Source: Acidovorax sp. (lineage in GTDB: Bacteria; Pseudomonadota; Gammaproteobacteria; Burkholderiales; Burkholderiaceae_C). From it: DNA of 48,038 nt. Position numbers and translations under genes: made by a program. Shown here piece by piece: positions 9,224 to 18,276 of the stretch. The DNA is taken from assembly GCA_030692685.1 (NCBI GenBank), contig JAUXZO010000150.1, forward strand, positions 1 to 48,038, read 5' to 3'. Numbering within the stretch: the stretch's first letter is position 1; the number at the start of each line of letters is the position of its first letter. The notes beneath the pieces were generated by a model that did not search any database, was not told where the DNA came from, and saw only the letters and a list, made by a program, of their open reading frames with translations.

Positions 9224-9637
9224 ATGCGTCTTACCAAGTTCACGGATTTCGGCCTTCGCGCGCTGATGCGGATGGCTTCGCTGCCCGATAGAGCGTTTTC
9301 CACCGCTGAGTTGTCGCAGGAATTTGCCCTGTCGCGCCATCACCTGACCAAGATCATCGCGGCGCTGTCGCAAGCGGGAATCGTTGTCACCCAGCGCGGT
9401 GGTGGCGGCGGCGCGATGCTGGCACGCCCGGCCGATCAGATCAGGCTGGGCGATGTGGTGCGTGTGCTGGAGGCCGGTCAGATTCTGGTTGACTGTTTTG
9501 TGGGGTCCGGCGGCGGGTGTTCGATTAAGGCTACCTGTCGCCTGAAAGCGCGGATGCAAAGCGCCGAACGGGCCTTCCTTGCGGACCTGGACCGCTCAAC
9601 CCTGGCTGATATCGCCCTGCCTGCGACTGCCGCCTAA
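9224..9637 (+). CDS. nsrR: Rrf2-family nitric-oxide-sensing repressor NsrR
   Basis: This 137-residue protein starts MRLTKFTDFGLRALMRMASL, the classical NsrR/Rrf2 opening. The winged helix (about 1-75) contains SRHHLTKIIAALSQAG as recognition helix and GGGGGAMLARP as the wing. Three cysteines, Cys91, Cys99 and Cys105 (DCF...GGGCSIKATCRLK), match the spacing of the Fe-S ligands in NsrR. The cluster is destroyed by NO, which releases DNA. Neighbours include two nnrS genes and a RIC/ytfE-type gene. The stop overlaps the end of the convergent molybdenum-hydroxylase gene by 4 bases. Confidence 0.93.
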   Translation: MRLTKFTDFGLRALMRMASLPDRAFSTAELSQEFALSRHHLTKIIAALSQAGIVVTQRGGGGGAMLARPADQIRLGDVVRVLEAGQILVDCFVGSGGGCSIKATCRLKARMQSAERAFLADLDRSTLADIALPATAA

Positions 9638-11880
9638 TTCTGCATCGCCAGGATGATGCGTTCGGGCAACAGCGGCAGATCGGTCAGCCGGGTTCCAAGC
9701 GCGGCATTCACCGCGTTGACCAGCGCCGGAGCCACCGCAACAGTGGCGATCTCGCCGACAGCTTTTGCCCCAAAGGGGCCGGTCGGCTCAACCTTTTCCA
9801 CCAGAAGCGTGCGAACGGGCGGCATTTCCGGGGCATTTGCCAGCGTATAGCGCGCAAAGCTGTCACCGCGCAGGCGGCCCGTGCCAGGATCAACCGCCAC
9901 ATCCTCATACAGCGCATAGCCAAGGCCGATCTGGATGCCGCCGTGGATCTGCCCTTCCACCAGCATCGGATTGATGGCCCGCCCAATGTCATGGGCGGCA
10001 AGATAGTCGGTCACCTGCACCCGCCCGGTCAGCGTATCAACCTCGACTTCGGCAAAATGCACCGCAAACGAGCCGGGGTTGGCCGTGGCGCGGTGGGTCT
10101 GCGTGGCGACGGGCAGCGCGGTGTTGCGCCTCGTCAGCCATGCGGCAAGATCGGCCAAGCTGATGCGCGTCTGGGTCGATTGCACACAGCCTTGGTGCAG
10201 TAACAGGTCTTGGGGGGCGGCGTTCAGCGCAAGTGCTGCTGCATCGCGGATTGCCTGATCCAACGCCAAGGCCACCTTGCGCACAGCCTCGCCGACGATA
10301 TAGGTCATCCGACTGGCGCGGGTTCCCAGATCATAGGTGCAGGTGTCGGTATCGGCGGGGGTCACGCGGATATTCTGCAGCCCCAAGCCCATCACCTCGG
10401 CGGCGATCTGGGCCAGCGTTGTATCCGACCCGCAGCCCAGATCATGAAGCGCACAGTTCAGCAAGATACCACCATCGGCTTGCAGGCCAAGGGTTGCGGT
10501 GGTGGATTCGTCATCGCCGGGAAAACAGCCGTTGATATGGGTCGCCGCCGCCATTCCGACGCCGCGCCGAAAACGGCCAGTGCCGGGTGCCAGCTTGGCG
10601 CGCGCCTCCCATCCAAAGGCCTTGGCGCCGCGCCGCAGACAATCGGCTCCGCGCGCATTGCCAAGGTTCAAGCCCTGCCAAGGGTCAATCGCGCCCGGCC
10701 CCACGATGTTGCGCAACCGCAGCGCAACCGGATCAAACCCGGCATCGCGCGCCGCCAGATCAAGGGCAATCTCGCCCAAGGCATGGATCTGGGGCGAGCC
10801 ATAGCCGCGAAAAGCCCCGGTCGGCAACGTGTTGGTATAAACGGCACGGCCGCGATAGCGTTCGGCGGGCACATCATAAAGCCGCACTAAACGTTGCAGC
10901 ATGGACCCCGGCAGGTAGGCGCCTCCGGTGCAATAGGCGCCGATATCCACGGTCACATCCACATCGCGCCCCAGAATGCGCCCGTCGGCGGCAAGCGCGA
11001 TCCGTATGCGTCCTTCTGTCGCGGACCTTGTGCGGGTGGCGGTAAAGGTTTCGTGCCGCGACAACTGCAATTGCACCACGCGCCCGGTTTGCATGGCCAG
11101 AAAGGCGCAGATCGGATCAAGGATCGGCTCGGCCTTGCCACCGAAAGAGCCACCTATCGGGGATTTGGTCACATGCAGCCGATCCGCCGCAATGCCCAAC
11201 GCCTGTGCGACAACCGCCTGCACCGCAAAAACGCTTTGGCAGGGCGAATGGATTGCGATACGGTCATTCGCCTCTGGCCAGGCGCGGCACACATGCGTTT
11301 CAATTGCGCAATGATGGCTGCGCGGCGTCGTTACATGGGTTTGCGAAACATGGCTTGCCCGCGCGAAGGCGGCGGCAACATCGCCATGATCCAGCGCGAC
11401 CTCGGCAACCGGGTTCAGGTAGGTCGGCTGCCTGTCGGCATCAACGGTTGGCCCGGTATGGGCCTGCGCGCCTTCGGGGGACAGGATTGCGGGCAGGACG
11501 TCATAGGTTACCTCCAGCAGCTCGATCGCCGCCCGGGCAGTGGCCTCGGTATCGGCCAGCACCACCGCGACCCGGTCGCCAACATGGCGCACCACGGCTG
11601 GAAACATCCGCTCGTCGGCAAGCAACTGTTGCCCGGCAAGCCAGATCGCGCTGTTATAGCCGTTTTGCGGGGTTGTCTGGTGCCACCAGACCCCAATCAC
11701 GCCCGCCATGGCAAGGACTTTGCCGGCATCAAGCGACAGAACGCGGGCATGCGGGTGCGGCGAGAACAACAGCGCGGCATGGGCCAACCCTGCCACCGCA
11801 TCATCGGCGGCAAAGCGCATCTGTCCGGTCACTTTTTCCACGCCGTCAATCAGCGCAAGACGTTTGCCGACTTGTCCCAT
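9634..11880 (-). CDS. Molybdenum hydroxylase large (Moco-binding) subunit, xanthine dehydrogenase family
   Basis: This is a subunit of about 748 residues that binds molybdopterin-cytosine-dinucleotide-type cofactor in xanthine oxidase family hydroxylases. Family marks are the N-terminal KVTGQMRFAADD, GGSFGGKAEP, the cofactor loop PTGAFRGYGSPQ, DLGCGSDTTLAQIAAEVMG and the C-terminal FGAKAVGEIATVAVAPALVNA, whose Glu is the likely catalytic base. Length fits three-subunit members. It ends a five-gene coupled operon (P450, AlkB, 2Fe-2S, FAD, Mo). The start is ATG at 11880 overlapping the previous stop; a GTG lies one codon earlier. The substrate cannot be told. The context suggests an N-heterocycle, aldehyde or aromatic compound that is also acted on by the two oxygenases. 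Confidence 0.88.
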   Translation of the reverse strand: MGQVGKRLALIDGVEKVTGQMRFAADDAVAGLAHAALLFSPHPHARVLSLDAGKVLAMAGVIGVWWHQTTPQNGYNSAIWLAGQQLLADERMFPAVVRHVGDRVAVVLADTEATARAAIELLEVTYDVLPAILSPEGAQAHTGPTVDADRQPTYLNPVAEVALDHGDVAAAFARASHVSQTHVTTPRSHHCAIETHVCRAWPEANDRIAIHSPCQSVFAVQAVVAQALGIAADRLHVTKSPIGGSFGGKAEPILDPICAFLAMQTGRVVQLQLSRHETFTATRTRSATEGRIRIALAADGRILGRDVDVTVDIGAYCTGGAYLPGSMLQRLVRLYDVPAERYRGRAVYTNTLPTGAFRGYGSPQIHALGEIALDLAARDAGFDPVALRLRNIVGPGAIDPWQGLNLGNARGADCLRRGAKAFGWEARAKLAPGTGRFRRGVGMAAATHINGCFPGDDESTTATLGLQADGGILLNCALHDLGCGSDTTLAQIAAEVMGLGLQNIRVTPADTDTCTYDLGTRASRMTYIVGEAVRKVALALDQAIRDAAALALNAAPQDLLLHQGCVQSTQTRISLADLAAWLTRRNTALPVATQTHRATANPGSFAVHFAEVEVDTLTGRVQVTDYLAAHDIGRAINPMLVEGQIHGGIQIGLGYALYEDVAVDPGTGRLRGDSFARYTLANAPEMPPVRTLLVEKVEPTGPFGAKAVGEIATVAVAPALVNAVNAALGTRLTDLPLLPERIILAMQN

Positions 11881-12743
11881 CACATTACCCCATCGAACAA
11901 CGGATCACGGTTTGACAGCTTCAGCAGCCGGGCGATCAGATCAATCCCCAGCCCGCGGATCGCCTGCCGTTTCCAGCCATGTGAGGCGCGCCCCGCGATG
12001 GCTGCATCGACTTCGGCGCTGAGAGCATCCAGAAAAGCGCGCAACAGGTCGGCCGTCAGGGTCTGCGCATCCAGCACCGATGCGGCGCGCAGCAGTGGGA
12101 TTGCACGTGGCGCAAGCGCGCCCGCCACGATCCTTGGCTCCAATAGCCGCCAATCCTGCACCTGCGCCGTAACCGCAAGGTTCAGCCGGGCAATGGTCAG
12201 GTCCCGACGCGGGCCAAGTTTGACAAAGGCGCTGTCGGGGCCAAAACCTTCGGCGGGCAGGATAACCGTGGTGATCAGCATCCCGGACCCGGCCTGATAG
12301 TCTTGCAGGCTGATCTCGCATTCTGCACCGCCTTGGGTCAGCCCGGCAATCCGTGCACCTGCCAGTAGCAAAGGCGGGATCAGGTCAGCCGCTGCGGCCG
12401 CATTGGCGATATTGCCGGCCAAAGTGGCTCGGTTGCGGATCTGCACCGACCCACATTCGGCTGCCGCCTGCACCAACGCCGGATACCGCAGTGCAAGCCC
12501 TGCATGGCGCTCGATTTCTGCGGCGGTTGTGGCGGCGCCGATGCGGATGTCTGGGCCCGTGGTGTCGATACCACGCAATGCAGGCAGGGCGGTCAGATCA
12601 ACCAGCCGCCCCGCATCGGGCAGGGCACGGCTGCCGACAAGCAGGTCGGTGCCCCCGGCAATCAGGTGCACGGGGTCCGCTCCGCGCAGCGCCGCGACCA
12701 GCTCTGCCAGACTGGTGGGGCGGCAGAGGTTCAGCAGGGTCAT
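11880..12743 (-). CDS. Molybdenum hydroxylase FAD-binding subunit
   Basis: This 287-residue CoxM/XdhB-type flavoprotein passes electrons from the Fe-S subunit to the final acceptor. It shows the FAD motif AGGTDLLVG near residue 36, IRNRATLAGNIANAAAAADL for the second flavin-contact motif, and a C-terminal CO-dehydrogenase-flavoprotein domain (VKLGPRRDLTIARLNLAV). It lacks the 4Fe-4S insertion loop known from 4-hydroxybenzoyl-CoA reductase beta subunits, which argues against that enzyme. Start and stop both overlap neighbouring genes, giving tight coupling. Confidence 0.9.
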   Translation of the reverse strand: MTLLNLCRPTSLAELVAALRGADPVHLIAGGTDLLVGSRALPDAGRLVDLTALPALRGIDTTGPDIRIGAATTAAEIERHAGLALRYPALVQAAAECGSVQIRNRATLAGNIANAAAAADLIPPLLLAGARIAGLTQGGAECEISLQDYQAGSGMLITTVILPAEGFGPDSAFVKLGPRRDLTIARLNLAVTAQVQDWRLLEPRIVAGALAPRAIPLLRAASVLDAQTLTADLLRAFLDALSAEVDAAIAGRASHGWKRQAIRGLGIDLIARLLKLSNRDPLFDGVM

Positions 12744-13258
12744 GCCCCCGCCTCCATAGCATTGGACAGGTCCGCCTGTCGTCTTTCCGCTTCGCTTTCC
12801 ACCGCATCGACGATCAAGGCAAAGCCGGTGCAGCGACAGATATTTCCCGCCAGCGCATGACGGATAGCGGCACGATCCCCGTCGGGATTGGCGCGCAGAT
12901 GGCCTTCGGCGGCCATCACCATGCCGGGCGTGCAAAAGCCGCATTGCACCGCGCCATAGGTCAGGAAGGCCTGTTGCAAACCCGACAGCCCCCCGCCTTG
13001 GGTCAATCCCTCGATCGTGGTGATCCGCACGCCTTCAGCCTGAAACCCCAGCATCAGGCAGGATGCCACCGGGTGATCATCGACCAGAACGGTGCAGGCC
13101 CCGCACTCGCCCTCGCAGCAACCTTCCTTGAGGCCGGTCAAACCCAGCCGGTCGCGCAAGATGTGGCTCAGCCGGTCATGCGGATCAGCGATGACCGAAA
13201 CTTCGCGACCGTTCACCCAAAGGGTGAGCCGGTCGCGCGGTATGGCGTCGGGGGTCAT
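12740..13258 (-). CDS. Molybdenum hydroxylase [2Fe-2S] subunit
   Basis: This 172-residue subunit carries two 2Fe-2S clusters. Cys47, Cys52, Cys55 and Cys67 form the plant-ferredoxin-type site (KEGCCEGECGACTVLVDD...C). Cys106, Cys109, Cys141 and Cys143 form the alpha-helical site (QCGFCTPGM...NICRCTG). The start at 13258 (MTPDAIPRDRLTLWVNG) overlaps the alkB stop as ATGA. A longer open frame upstream is antisense-like noise over alkB. Role: electron relay from molybdenum to FAD. Confidence 0.95.
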   Translation of the reverse strand: MTPDAIPRDRLTLWVNGREVSVIADPHDRLSHILRDRLGLTGLKEGCCEGECGACTVLVDDHPVASCLMLGFQAEGVRITTIEGLTQGGGLSGLQQAFLTYGAVQCGFCTPGMVMAAEGHLRANPDGDRAAIRHALAGNICRCTGFALIVDAVESEAERRQADLSNAMEAGA

Positions 13259-14403
13259 GGCGCGGATTTCGGCAGCGGCTGTGACAGGCTGCGATAGGCC
13301 GTCCAATCTTCGATTTCGGGATAGAACTGGTGCCGCCATGCCCGCACGCGCGGGTTCATCGTGCGCCGCCACAGCGGCGGGATCATCGCCATGGCCGTCA
13401 TCAGCGGATAGCCATGGGTCAGCTGCGGCACTTCGCTGGCCGGATAGCTTTGCAGCAAGGGGAACCGCCGGGTGGGGTGGCAGTGGTGATCGGCGTGGCG
13501 CTGCAGGTTGATCAGCAGCAGGTTCGACACCCCATAGACCGAATCCCACGAGTGATGCGGCTGCACCGGTTCATAGCGGTTGTCGCCCAGATATTTCCGC
13601 GTCAACCCGTAATGCTCGACGTAGTTGGTCAGTTCCAGCTGCCACACCGCGACAAAGGCCTGAAACGCAAACAGGCCAATCCCGAGCCAGCCGCCCACCG
13701 CAAAGGCCAGCGCCAGGGCCACACTGGCAAGCGCCAGATATTTCCACATCGGATTGCGCCAATGCCCGCCGGGCAAGCGACGGCGGGCCAGCATCGCCGC
13801 CTCGGCACGCCAGGCAGACCCCAGCCCCTGGCGCAGCACGCGCGGGAAATAGCGGTGGAAGCCTTCGTTATAGCGCGCCGTCACTGTGTCGCGCCCGGTG
13901 CCGACGTAAGGGTGATGCACGATCATGTGCTCGGTGCGGAAATGGCCGTAAAGCACCATCGCCAGCAGCAGATCGCCCAGGATCGGCTCATACCGATTGG
14001 TTTTGTGAAACAACTCATGGGCATAGACAATGCCGACCGTTCCGGTGGTAACACCGATGCCAAACATGATGCCGATGACCTCAAGGGCGGAATGATCGGC
14101 ATCAAGGGTCAGGTACCAGATGGTGCCGTATAGCAGGGTGGCCTGCAGCGGCATCCATATCCAGGTCAGCAGCCGGAACCAGAACAGATCGGCCTCGGGC
14201 GTATTCAGATCGGCGTTCGAGGGGTCGGGGCCAAGCAGGCTATCCAACAAGGTCATCAGAACCCAACCGTAGAACGGGATCAAAAGGATCGCCCAGCCGC
14301 CCTGCATCACGGCCAGAACAACCAGTGGCGCAAAGCTGAGGGTGATCCAGTAGGGGGCCGCGCGCAGTTTTCCGTGGGAAGGGGATGGGTTTGTCGCGGT
14401 CAT
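13255..14403 (-). CDS. alkB: AlkB-type non-heme diiron membrane monooxygenase (alkane 1-monooxygenase)
   Basis: This 382-residue integral membrane protein has six or so hydrophobic segments. It has all the histidine boxes of the alkane hydroxylase branch of fatty-acid-desaturase-like enzymes: HELFH (129-133), HMIVHH (159-164), the AlkB-specific NYVEHYG (260-266) and LQRHADHH (300-307). Such enzymes put a terminal OH on alkanes or related chains using O2 and electrons from rubredoxin. No rubredoxin or rubredoxin reductase gene is in the window, so the electron donor must come from elsewhere. It lies between the P450 and the Moco hydroxylase, coupled to both by 4-base overlaps. Confidence 0.93.
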   Translation of the reverse strand: MTATNPSPSHGKLRAAPYWITLSFAPLVVLAVMQGGWAILLIPFYGWVLMTLLDSLLGPDPSNADLNTPEADLFWFRLLTWIWMPLQATLLYGTIWYLTLDADHSALEVIGIMFGIGVTTGTVGIVYAHELFHKTNRYEPILGDLLLAMVLYGHFRTEHMIVHHPYVGTGRDTVTARYNEGFHRYFPRVLRQGLGSAWRAEAAMLARRRLPGGHWRNPMWKYLALASVALALAFAVGGWLGIGLFAFQAFVAVWQLELTNYVEHYGLTRKYLGDNRYEPVQPHHSWDSVYGVSNLLLINLQRHADHHCHPTRRFPLLQSYPASEVPQLTHGYPLMTAMAMIPPLWRRTMNPRVRAWRHQFYPEIEDWTAYRSLSQPLPKSAP

Positions 14404-15836
14404 CTGTCAACCTTGTCTTGATCAAGCGGGGGATTGCGCGGTGTCAGGCGCAGCCAGATGCCGTCCTTTGCCCGCACCGTCAGATGCGCCGCCGGAACCG
14501 GATCGGCCCCCGCCACGCGCTCCAGTTTGAAGGCCCGCACCAGCATGGCCAGCAGCAAAGTGCCTTCGGCCATGGCAAAGGCACTGCCGGGGCACACCCG
14601 CGCGCCCGCCGAGAACGGGATATAGGCCGAACGCAGTCCGGCGCGGCCATTCGGCGTGTCAAAGCGGTCGGGCTGAAAGGCGTCTGGGTCATCCCAGATC
14701 CGCTCATGGCGGTGCAGGTGCCAGGGGCTGATGATCACCTGCGCGCCCTTGGGAAGTTCGCGGTCGCGGAAGGTTTCGGGGCAGCGCGCCTCGCGCACGA
14801 ACATCGGCACCGGCGGATAAAGCCGCATCGCCTCGCGGAACACCGCACGGGTGGTCGGAAGCTTTGACAGGGTCGAGAAGTAGATCTTCTCGGGGTCAAA
14901 GGCTTCCAGCGCCTCAACGGCGACCTTGTCTTGCCAGTCGGGATAAAGCGCCAGCAGATACATCGCCCATGCCAGCGCCGAAGCCGAGGTTTCGTGCCCG
15001 GCCAGAAAGAAGATCGCCACCTGATCGACCATTTCGGCGTTGGAAAACACCTGCCCGGTTTGCGGGTCGGCGGTGGTCATGATCTTGGTCGCCAGATCGT
15101 CGGGGGCGGTGCCTGCGGCGATTTGCGCCGCGCGCGCTGTTGTCAGCTGTTCAATCAGGCCCCGGATGGTTTGTGCCGTGGCCTTGGTGCGGCGCGAGTG
15201 AAAGCGGGGAAACCACGCGGGCAAGGGCAGCAGCGCGCCGATATTCACCAGGGGCCGCGCCAGTTGATGGGCGCGGAAGGTCTTGAACACCGCGGCGGCA
15301 GTCTCATTTTCGATCGGAATCGAAAACAGGGTGCGAAAGATAACGTCTGCCGCCAGATGGCTGGTTTCCGCCTCGATCTCGACCAGGCGGCCATCGGCCA
15401 CCGCTTGCAGCCGGGCGCAGGCGGCTACGGACGCATCCCACATCGCGGGAAACACCTCACGCAGACGACCGCCTTCGAAGGCCGGGTCGATGATGCGGCG
15501 CTGGCGTTCCCATGTTGCACCATTGGTGATGAAGACCGACTCGCGCAGCAAGGGCATCAACCCCTCGCGGATGCGGTCGGATTTCGGGAAATCCATCGGC
15601 CGCCGTTTCAGCACCAGATCGACAAGCTGCGGATCGTTGCACAGGTAAGACCGGAAAAACGGCGTGCGAAATTCCGCCATCCAGGCGTGATAGAGCCGCG
15701 CGGGCTGGGCCGACAGGATGTCGCGGCGAAACAGCTTCAGATAGCCCAGAAGAGACACCTTTTCCTGTCGTGAACCAGGCTTTGGCGGCAGATCGCGCAT
15801 TGGCGCTTTCATTGGGCATGCAGGTTCAGTCGTCAT
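14400..15836 (-). CDS. Cytochrome P450
   Basis: This 478-residue soluble P450 has the I-helix oxygen-binding AGHETS (279-284), the K-helix ExxR (Glu335-Arg338), the PERF-like region FQPDRF and the heme loop FSAGARVCPG with axial Cys415. The threonine-containing I-helix points to a monooxygenase. The general build resembles fatty-acid or alkane hydroxylating P450s of the CYP4/CYP102-like kind found in bacteria. No reductase is fused. It is the first gene of the coupled P450-AlkB-Moco-hydroxylase group; the stop overlaps the alkB start. The preceding gene ends 66 bases upstream. Confidence 0.93.
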   Translation of the reverse strand: MTTEPACPMKAPMRDLPPKPGSRQEKVSLLGYLKLFRRDILSAQPARLYHAWMAEFRTPFFRSYLCNDPQLVDLVLKRRPMDFPKSDRIREGLMPLLRESVFITNGATWERQRRIIDPAFEGGRLREVFPAMWDASVAACARLQAVADGRLVEIEAETSHLAADVIFRTLFSIPIENETAAAVFKTFRAHQLARPLVNIGALLPLPAWFPRFHSRRTKATAQTIRGLIEQLTTARAAQIAAGTAPDDLATKIMTTADPQTGQVFSNAEMVDQVAIFFLAGHETSASALAWAMYLLALYPDWQDKVAVEALEAFDPEKIYFSTLSKLPTTRAVFREAMRLYPPVPMFVREARCPETFRDRELPKGAQVIISPWHLHRHERIWDDPDAFQPDRFDTPNGRAGLRSAYIPFSAGARVCPGSAFAMAEGTLLLAMLVRAFKLERVAGADPVPAAHLTVRAKDGIWLRLTPRNPPLDQDKVDR

Positions 15837-15902
15837 GGCGATGCTCCATTGGCTCGCGGGAAATGGGCCTTGTCAGGCCTTCGTAAACGTCGGGTTTGAC
15901 CG

Positions 15903-16769
15903 TCACAGCCAGACCGTCGGCAAAATCACCGGACCAAGCCCTGCGGCGCAAAGCTGTTCGGCAACGGCTTCGGTGCGGGCTTGTGACATTGAGGGCGCAT
16001 CGGCGGCCGCCCCTGCCGTTCCTTGGGGATGAAAGGCGTTCAGCCGCAGCCGCAGCGGAGAGCCGAGGGTTTGGCAGAACCGGATCAGATGGTTGATTTC
16101 GGCGTCACTGTCGGTCTGGCTGGGAACAAGCAAAAAGCGCAACTCGTGCAGCTTGCCCGCGGCATGGATTTGGCGGGCGCTGGCAAGGCTGCGAGCATTG
16201 CTGCGCCCTGTCATGGCAAAGTGCAGCGCGGGGTCAAAGGCTTTGATGTCCAGCATCACCCCATCGGTTTGCGGCAGCAGCGCCGCCCAGCCCTGCGCGC
16301 CAAGATTGCCATTGCTGTCGATGAAGCAGGTCAGCCCGGCCAGGGCAGGATCGGCGTGAATGGCGGCGAACAGGGCGCGGATGAACCCGCCTTGCAACGT
16401 CGGCTCGCCGCCCGACACGGTGATGCCGGACAGAAAAGCCCTGTTTTGGTGCAGCAGCGCCAGAATATCGGCCACACTATAAGGCAGCGCCATCGGGCTG
16501 GCGCTGATCGGGCAGGCGCGCAGGCAGGCATCGCATTGCGTGCAAAGTGCCGGATCAAACACCATCCGCCCGGCGACCAGCGTCAGCGCCCCCGTCGGGC
16601 AAGCGGGCAGGCAATCGCCGCAATCGTTGCATTGGCCGATGGTGTGGGGGTTGTGGCAGGCCGCGCAGGCAAAGTTGCAGCCCTGCAAGAACAGCACCAT
16701 CCGGTTGCCCGGACCATCGACGCAAGACCAGGGCAGGATCTTACTGATCCGTGCCAGCCGCAAGTTCAT
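15903..16769 (-). CDS. yjjW: YjjW-type glycyl-radical enzyme activase (radical SAM)
   Basis: This 288-residue activase has the radical SAM cluster motif Cys31-x3-Cys35-x2-Cys38 (QGCNFACAACHNP). Two ferredoxin-like 4Fe-4S sets follow (Cys47/50/53/57 and Cys76/79/82/86), an arrangement of glycyl-radical activases with an 8-Cys insert. ISKILPWSCVDGPGNRMVLF before the cluster is the activase signature. It would abstract a hydrogen from the glycine of the YjjI-type partner encoded just upstream; the two genes overlap by 29 bases. It works only without oxygen. Confidence 0.92.
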   Translation of the reverse strand: MNLRLARISKILPWSCVDGPGNRMVLFLQGCNFACAACHNPHTIGQCNDCGDCLPACPTGALTLVAGRMVFDPALCTQCDACLRACPISASPMALPYSVADILALLHQNRAFLSGITVSGGEPTLQGGFIRALFAAIHADPALAGLTCFIDSNGNLGAQGWAALLPQTDGVMLDIKAFDPALHFAMTGRSNARSLASARQIHAAGKLHELRFLLVPSQTDSDAEINHLIRFCQTLGSPLRLRLNAFHPQGTAGAAADAPSMSQARTEAVAEQLCAAGLGPVILPTVWL

Positions 16770-18276
16770 GCGCGACCACCCTTGGTTTGCGGGCCAAAAT
16801 CGCCGTTTTGCTGGCCGCCTCGGCCCCCAGCGCCGTGGTGTTGGTGCGGGCCCCCTTGTCGGCGTTGTAGCGCGCCACGTCCGACAGCCGGATCATGTAA
16901 CCGGTCACCCGCACCAGATCATTGCCGCCGACATTGGCGGTAAACTCGCGCAGGCCACAGGCGAAGGCACCTTTGCACAGATCAAGCACCGCCGCCGGAT
17001 TGGCCTTAACGGTTTCGTCAAGCGTCAGGATTTCAGAGATCCCCGAGGCATAGTATTGATGATGCGGCGCCAATGCCTGCACATGGCTGACCGGATCGGG
17101 TTCATGGCCGTAGGGGATGCGCACGCCCGGCGTCAGGCCGGTATCGGTGGAAAGCCCCGCCTGCGCATGCAGCATCGCGCGGTCGCGCCAGACGTGGCGC
17201 ATCGGGCGGTCTGCCACCATATCCGCCAGCCGCGCCGAGATGGCATGGCCCAGTGCATTGGCCCGCGCGTCGTGGCCATAGCGCGCCGGGGTGCCGACTT
17301 TGGCCAGCAGATGCTCTACTGCTTCGGCCATGGCAAAGATGCCGAACATCGCGGTGAAACGGCCCGGGTCGATCCAGCCTTCGCTGACAAGGAAGCTGTC
17401 GAAAAACCCGGATTGACCATATAGGTAATCGATCCGCGCCTGCGTAAGCCGGAAGTTCAGATCGACATAGTGCGGCAGCATGTTTGCAACGAAATCATCA
17501 ACACTTTGCGCCCGTTTGGCGACCTCCAGCAGGTTGATCCGCGTCAAGGTCGAGGCCCCACCGCCAATCGGCAGCGCGTTATAGCAGCTGACAATACCAT
17601 AGCCCCGTGCGTCAAAAGCCGCGCTGTGCAGCGGGTGGTTGGCGATATGCGGCTTGGAGCAGGTGGTGATATTGCCAATCGCCTGCGCCAAAATCGCGTC
17701 AGAGCTGATCGCCGGATCATAACGAAAGGTCAGGTTCGGGGCGATCTGGCCCAGTTCGGCATCCACCCGCAGGATGGTGCGGGCGACGCGGTTGTCAGAG
17801 GGACCGATGTTGGCATGCAGGAAGGCGTCGGGCAAAACCCGGTCGATATAGCGCCAGAAGAGCTTGATCTGGCGGTAAAGGTCGTCCTCCGAGACCCCGT
17901 TGCAGAACGGCAGCAGCAGCTCGTCCAACTGGCCGATATAGACCGGCATTCCGGTGACCGATGGCACATGATGATAGGCGATCATCAGGGTGTTGATCGC
18001 TTCATCCAGCGTTTGCGGCGCGTGCAGTTCCAGCCAGTCGCTGCCGCGCGCCAGCACCACGGAATAATCCGGCAGCACATAGCGCGGTTTGTAGGGCGCA
18101 TGACCTTCATACATGTCGCAGATCACCCGGGCGTCCAGCGCCGCCTGGGTTTCCGCGTCAAGCTGAGGATAGGGCAGGGCGTTTTCCGCCTCGATCGACA
18201 AGGCGCGGGCCTTTTGGGCCGGGCTGAGGGTCGGGTTGTTGACGATCCGGCGCAGGGTTTCGGTGTCACAGACCAT
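16741..18276 (-). CDS. yjjI: YjjI-family glycyl-radical enzyme
   Basis: This protein of about 511 residues is much shorter than pyruvate formate-lyase (about 760) and matches the YjjI family in length and motifs. The C-terminal glycyl-radical loop is LVRVTGYMIRL, with Gly459 the likely radical site. SCYNALPIGGGAST in the middle holds a candidate active-site Cys. ATG at 18276 is chosen because AAGGAG lies 7 bases upstream; a longer frame to 18339 lacks this. The start overlaps the end of ubiV and the stop overlaps yjjW. The reaction of YjjI proteins is, to my knowledge, not settled. Linkage to ubiTUV suggests anaerobic use. Confidence 0.92.
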   Translation of the reverse strand: MVCDTETLRRIVNNPTLSPAQKARALSIEAENALPYPQLDAETQAALDARVICDMYEGHAPYKPRYVLPDYSVVLARGSDWLELHAPQTLDEAINTLMIAYHHVPSVTGMPVYIGQLDELLLPFCNGVSEDDLYRQIKLFWRYIDRVLPDAFLHANIGPSDNRVARTILRVDAELGQIAPNLTFRYDPAISSDAILAQAIGNITTCSKPHIANHPLHSAAFDARGYGIVSCYNALPIGGGASTLTRINLLEVAKRAQSVDDFVANMLPHYVDLNFRLTQARIDYLYGQSGFFDSFLVSEGWIDPGRFTAMFGIFAMAEAVEHLLAKVGTPARYGHDARANALGHAISARLADMVADRPMRHVWRDRAMLHAQAGLSTDTGLTPGVRIPYGHEPDPVSHVQALAPHHQYYASGISEILTLDETVKANPAAVLDLCKGAFACGLREFTANVGGNDLVRVTGYMIRLSDVARYNADKGARTNTTALGAEAASKTAILARKPRVVAHELAAGTDQ

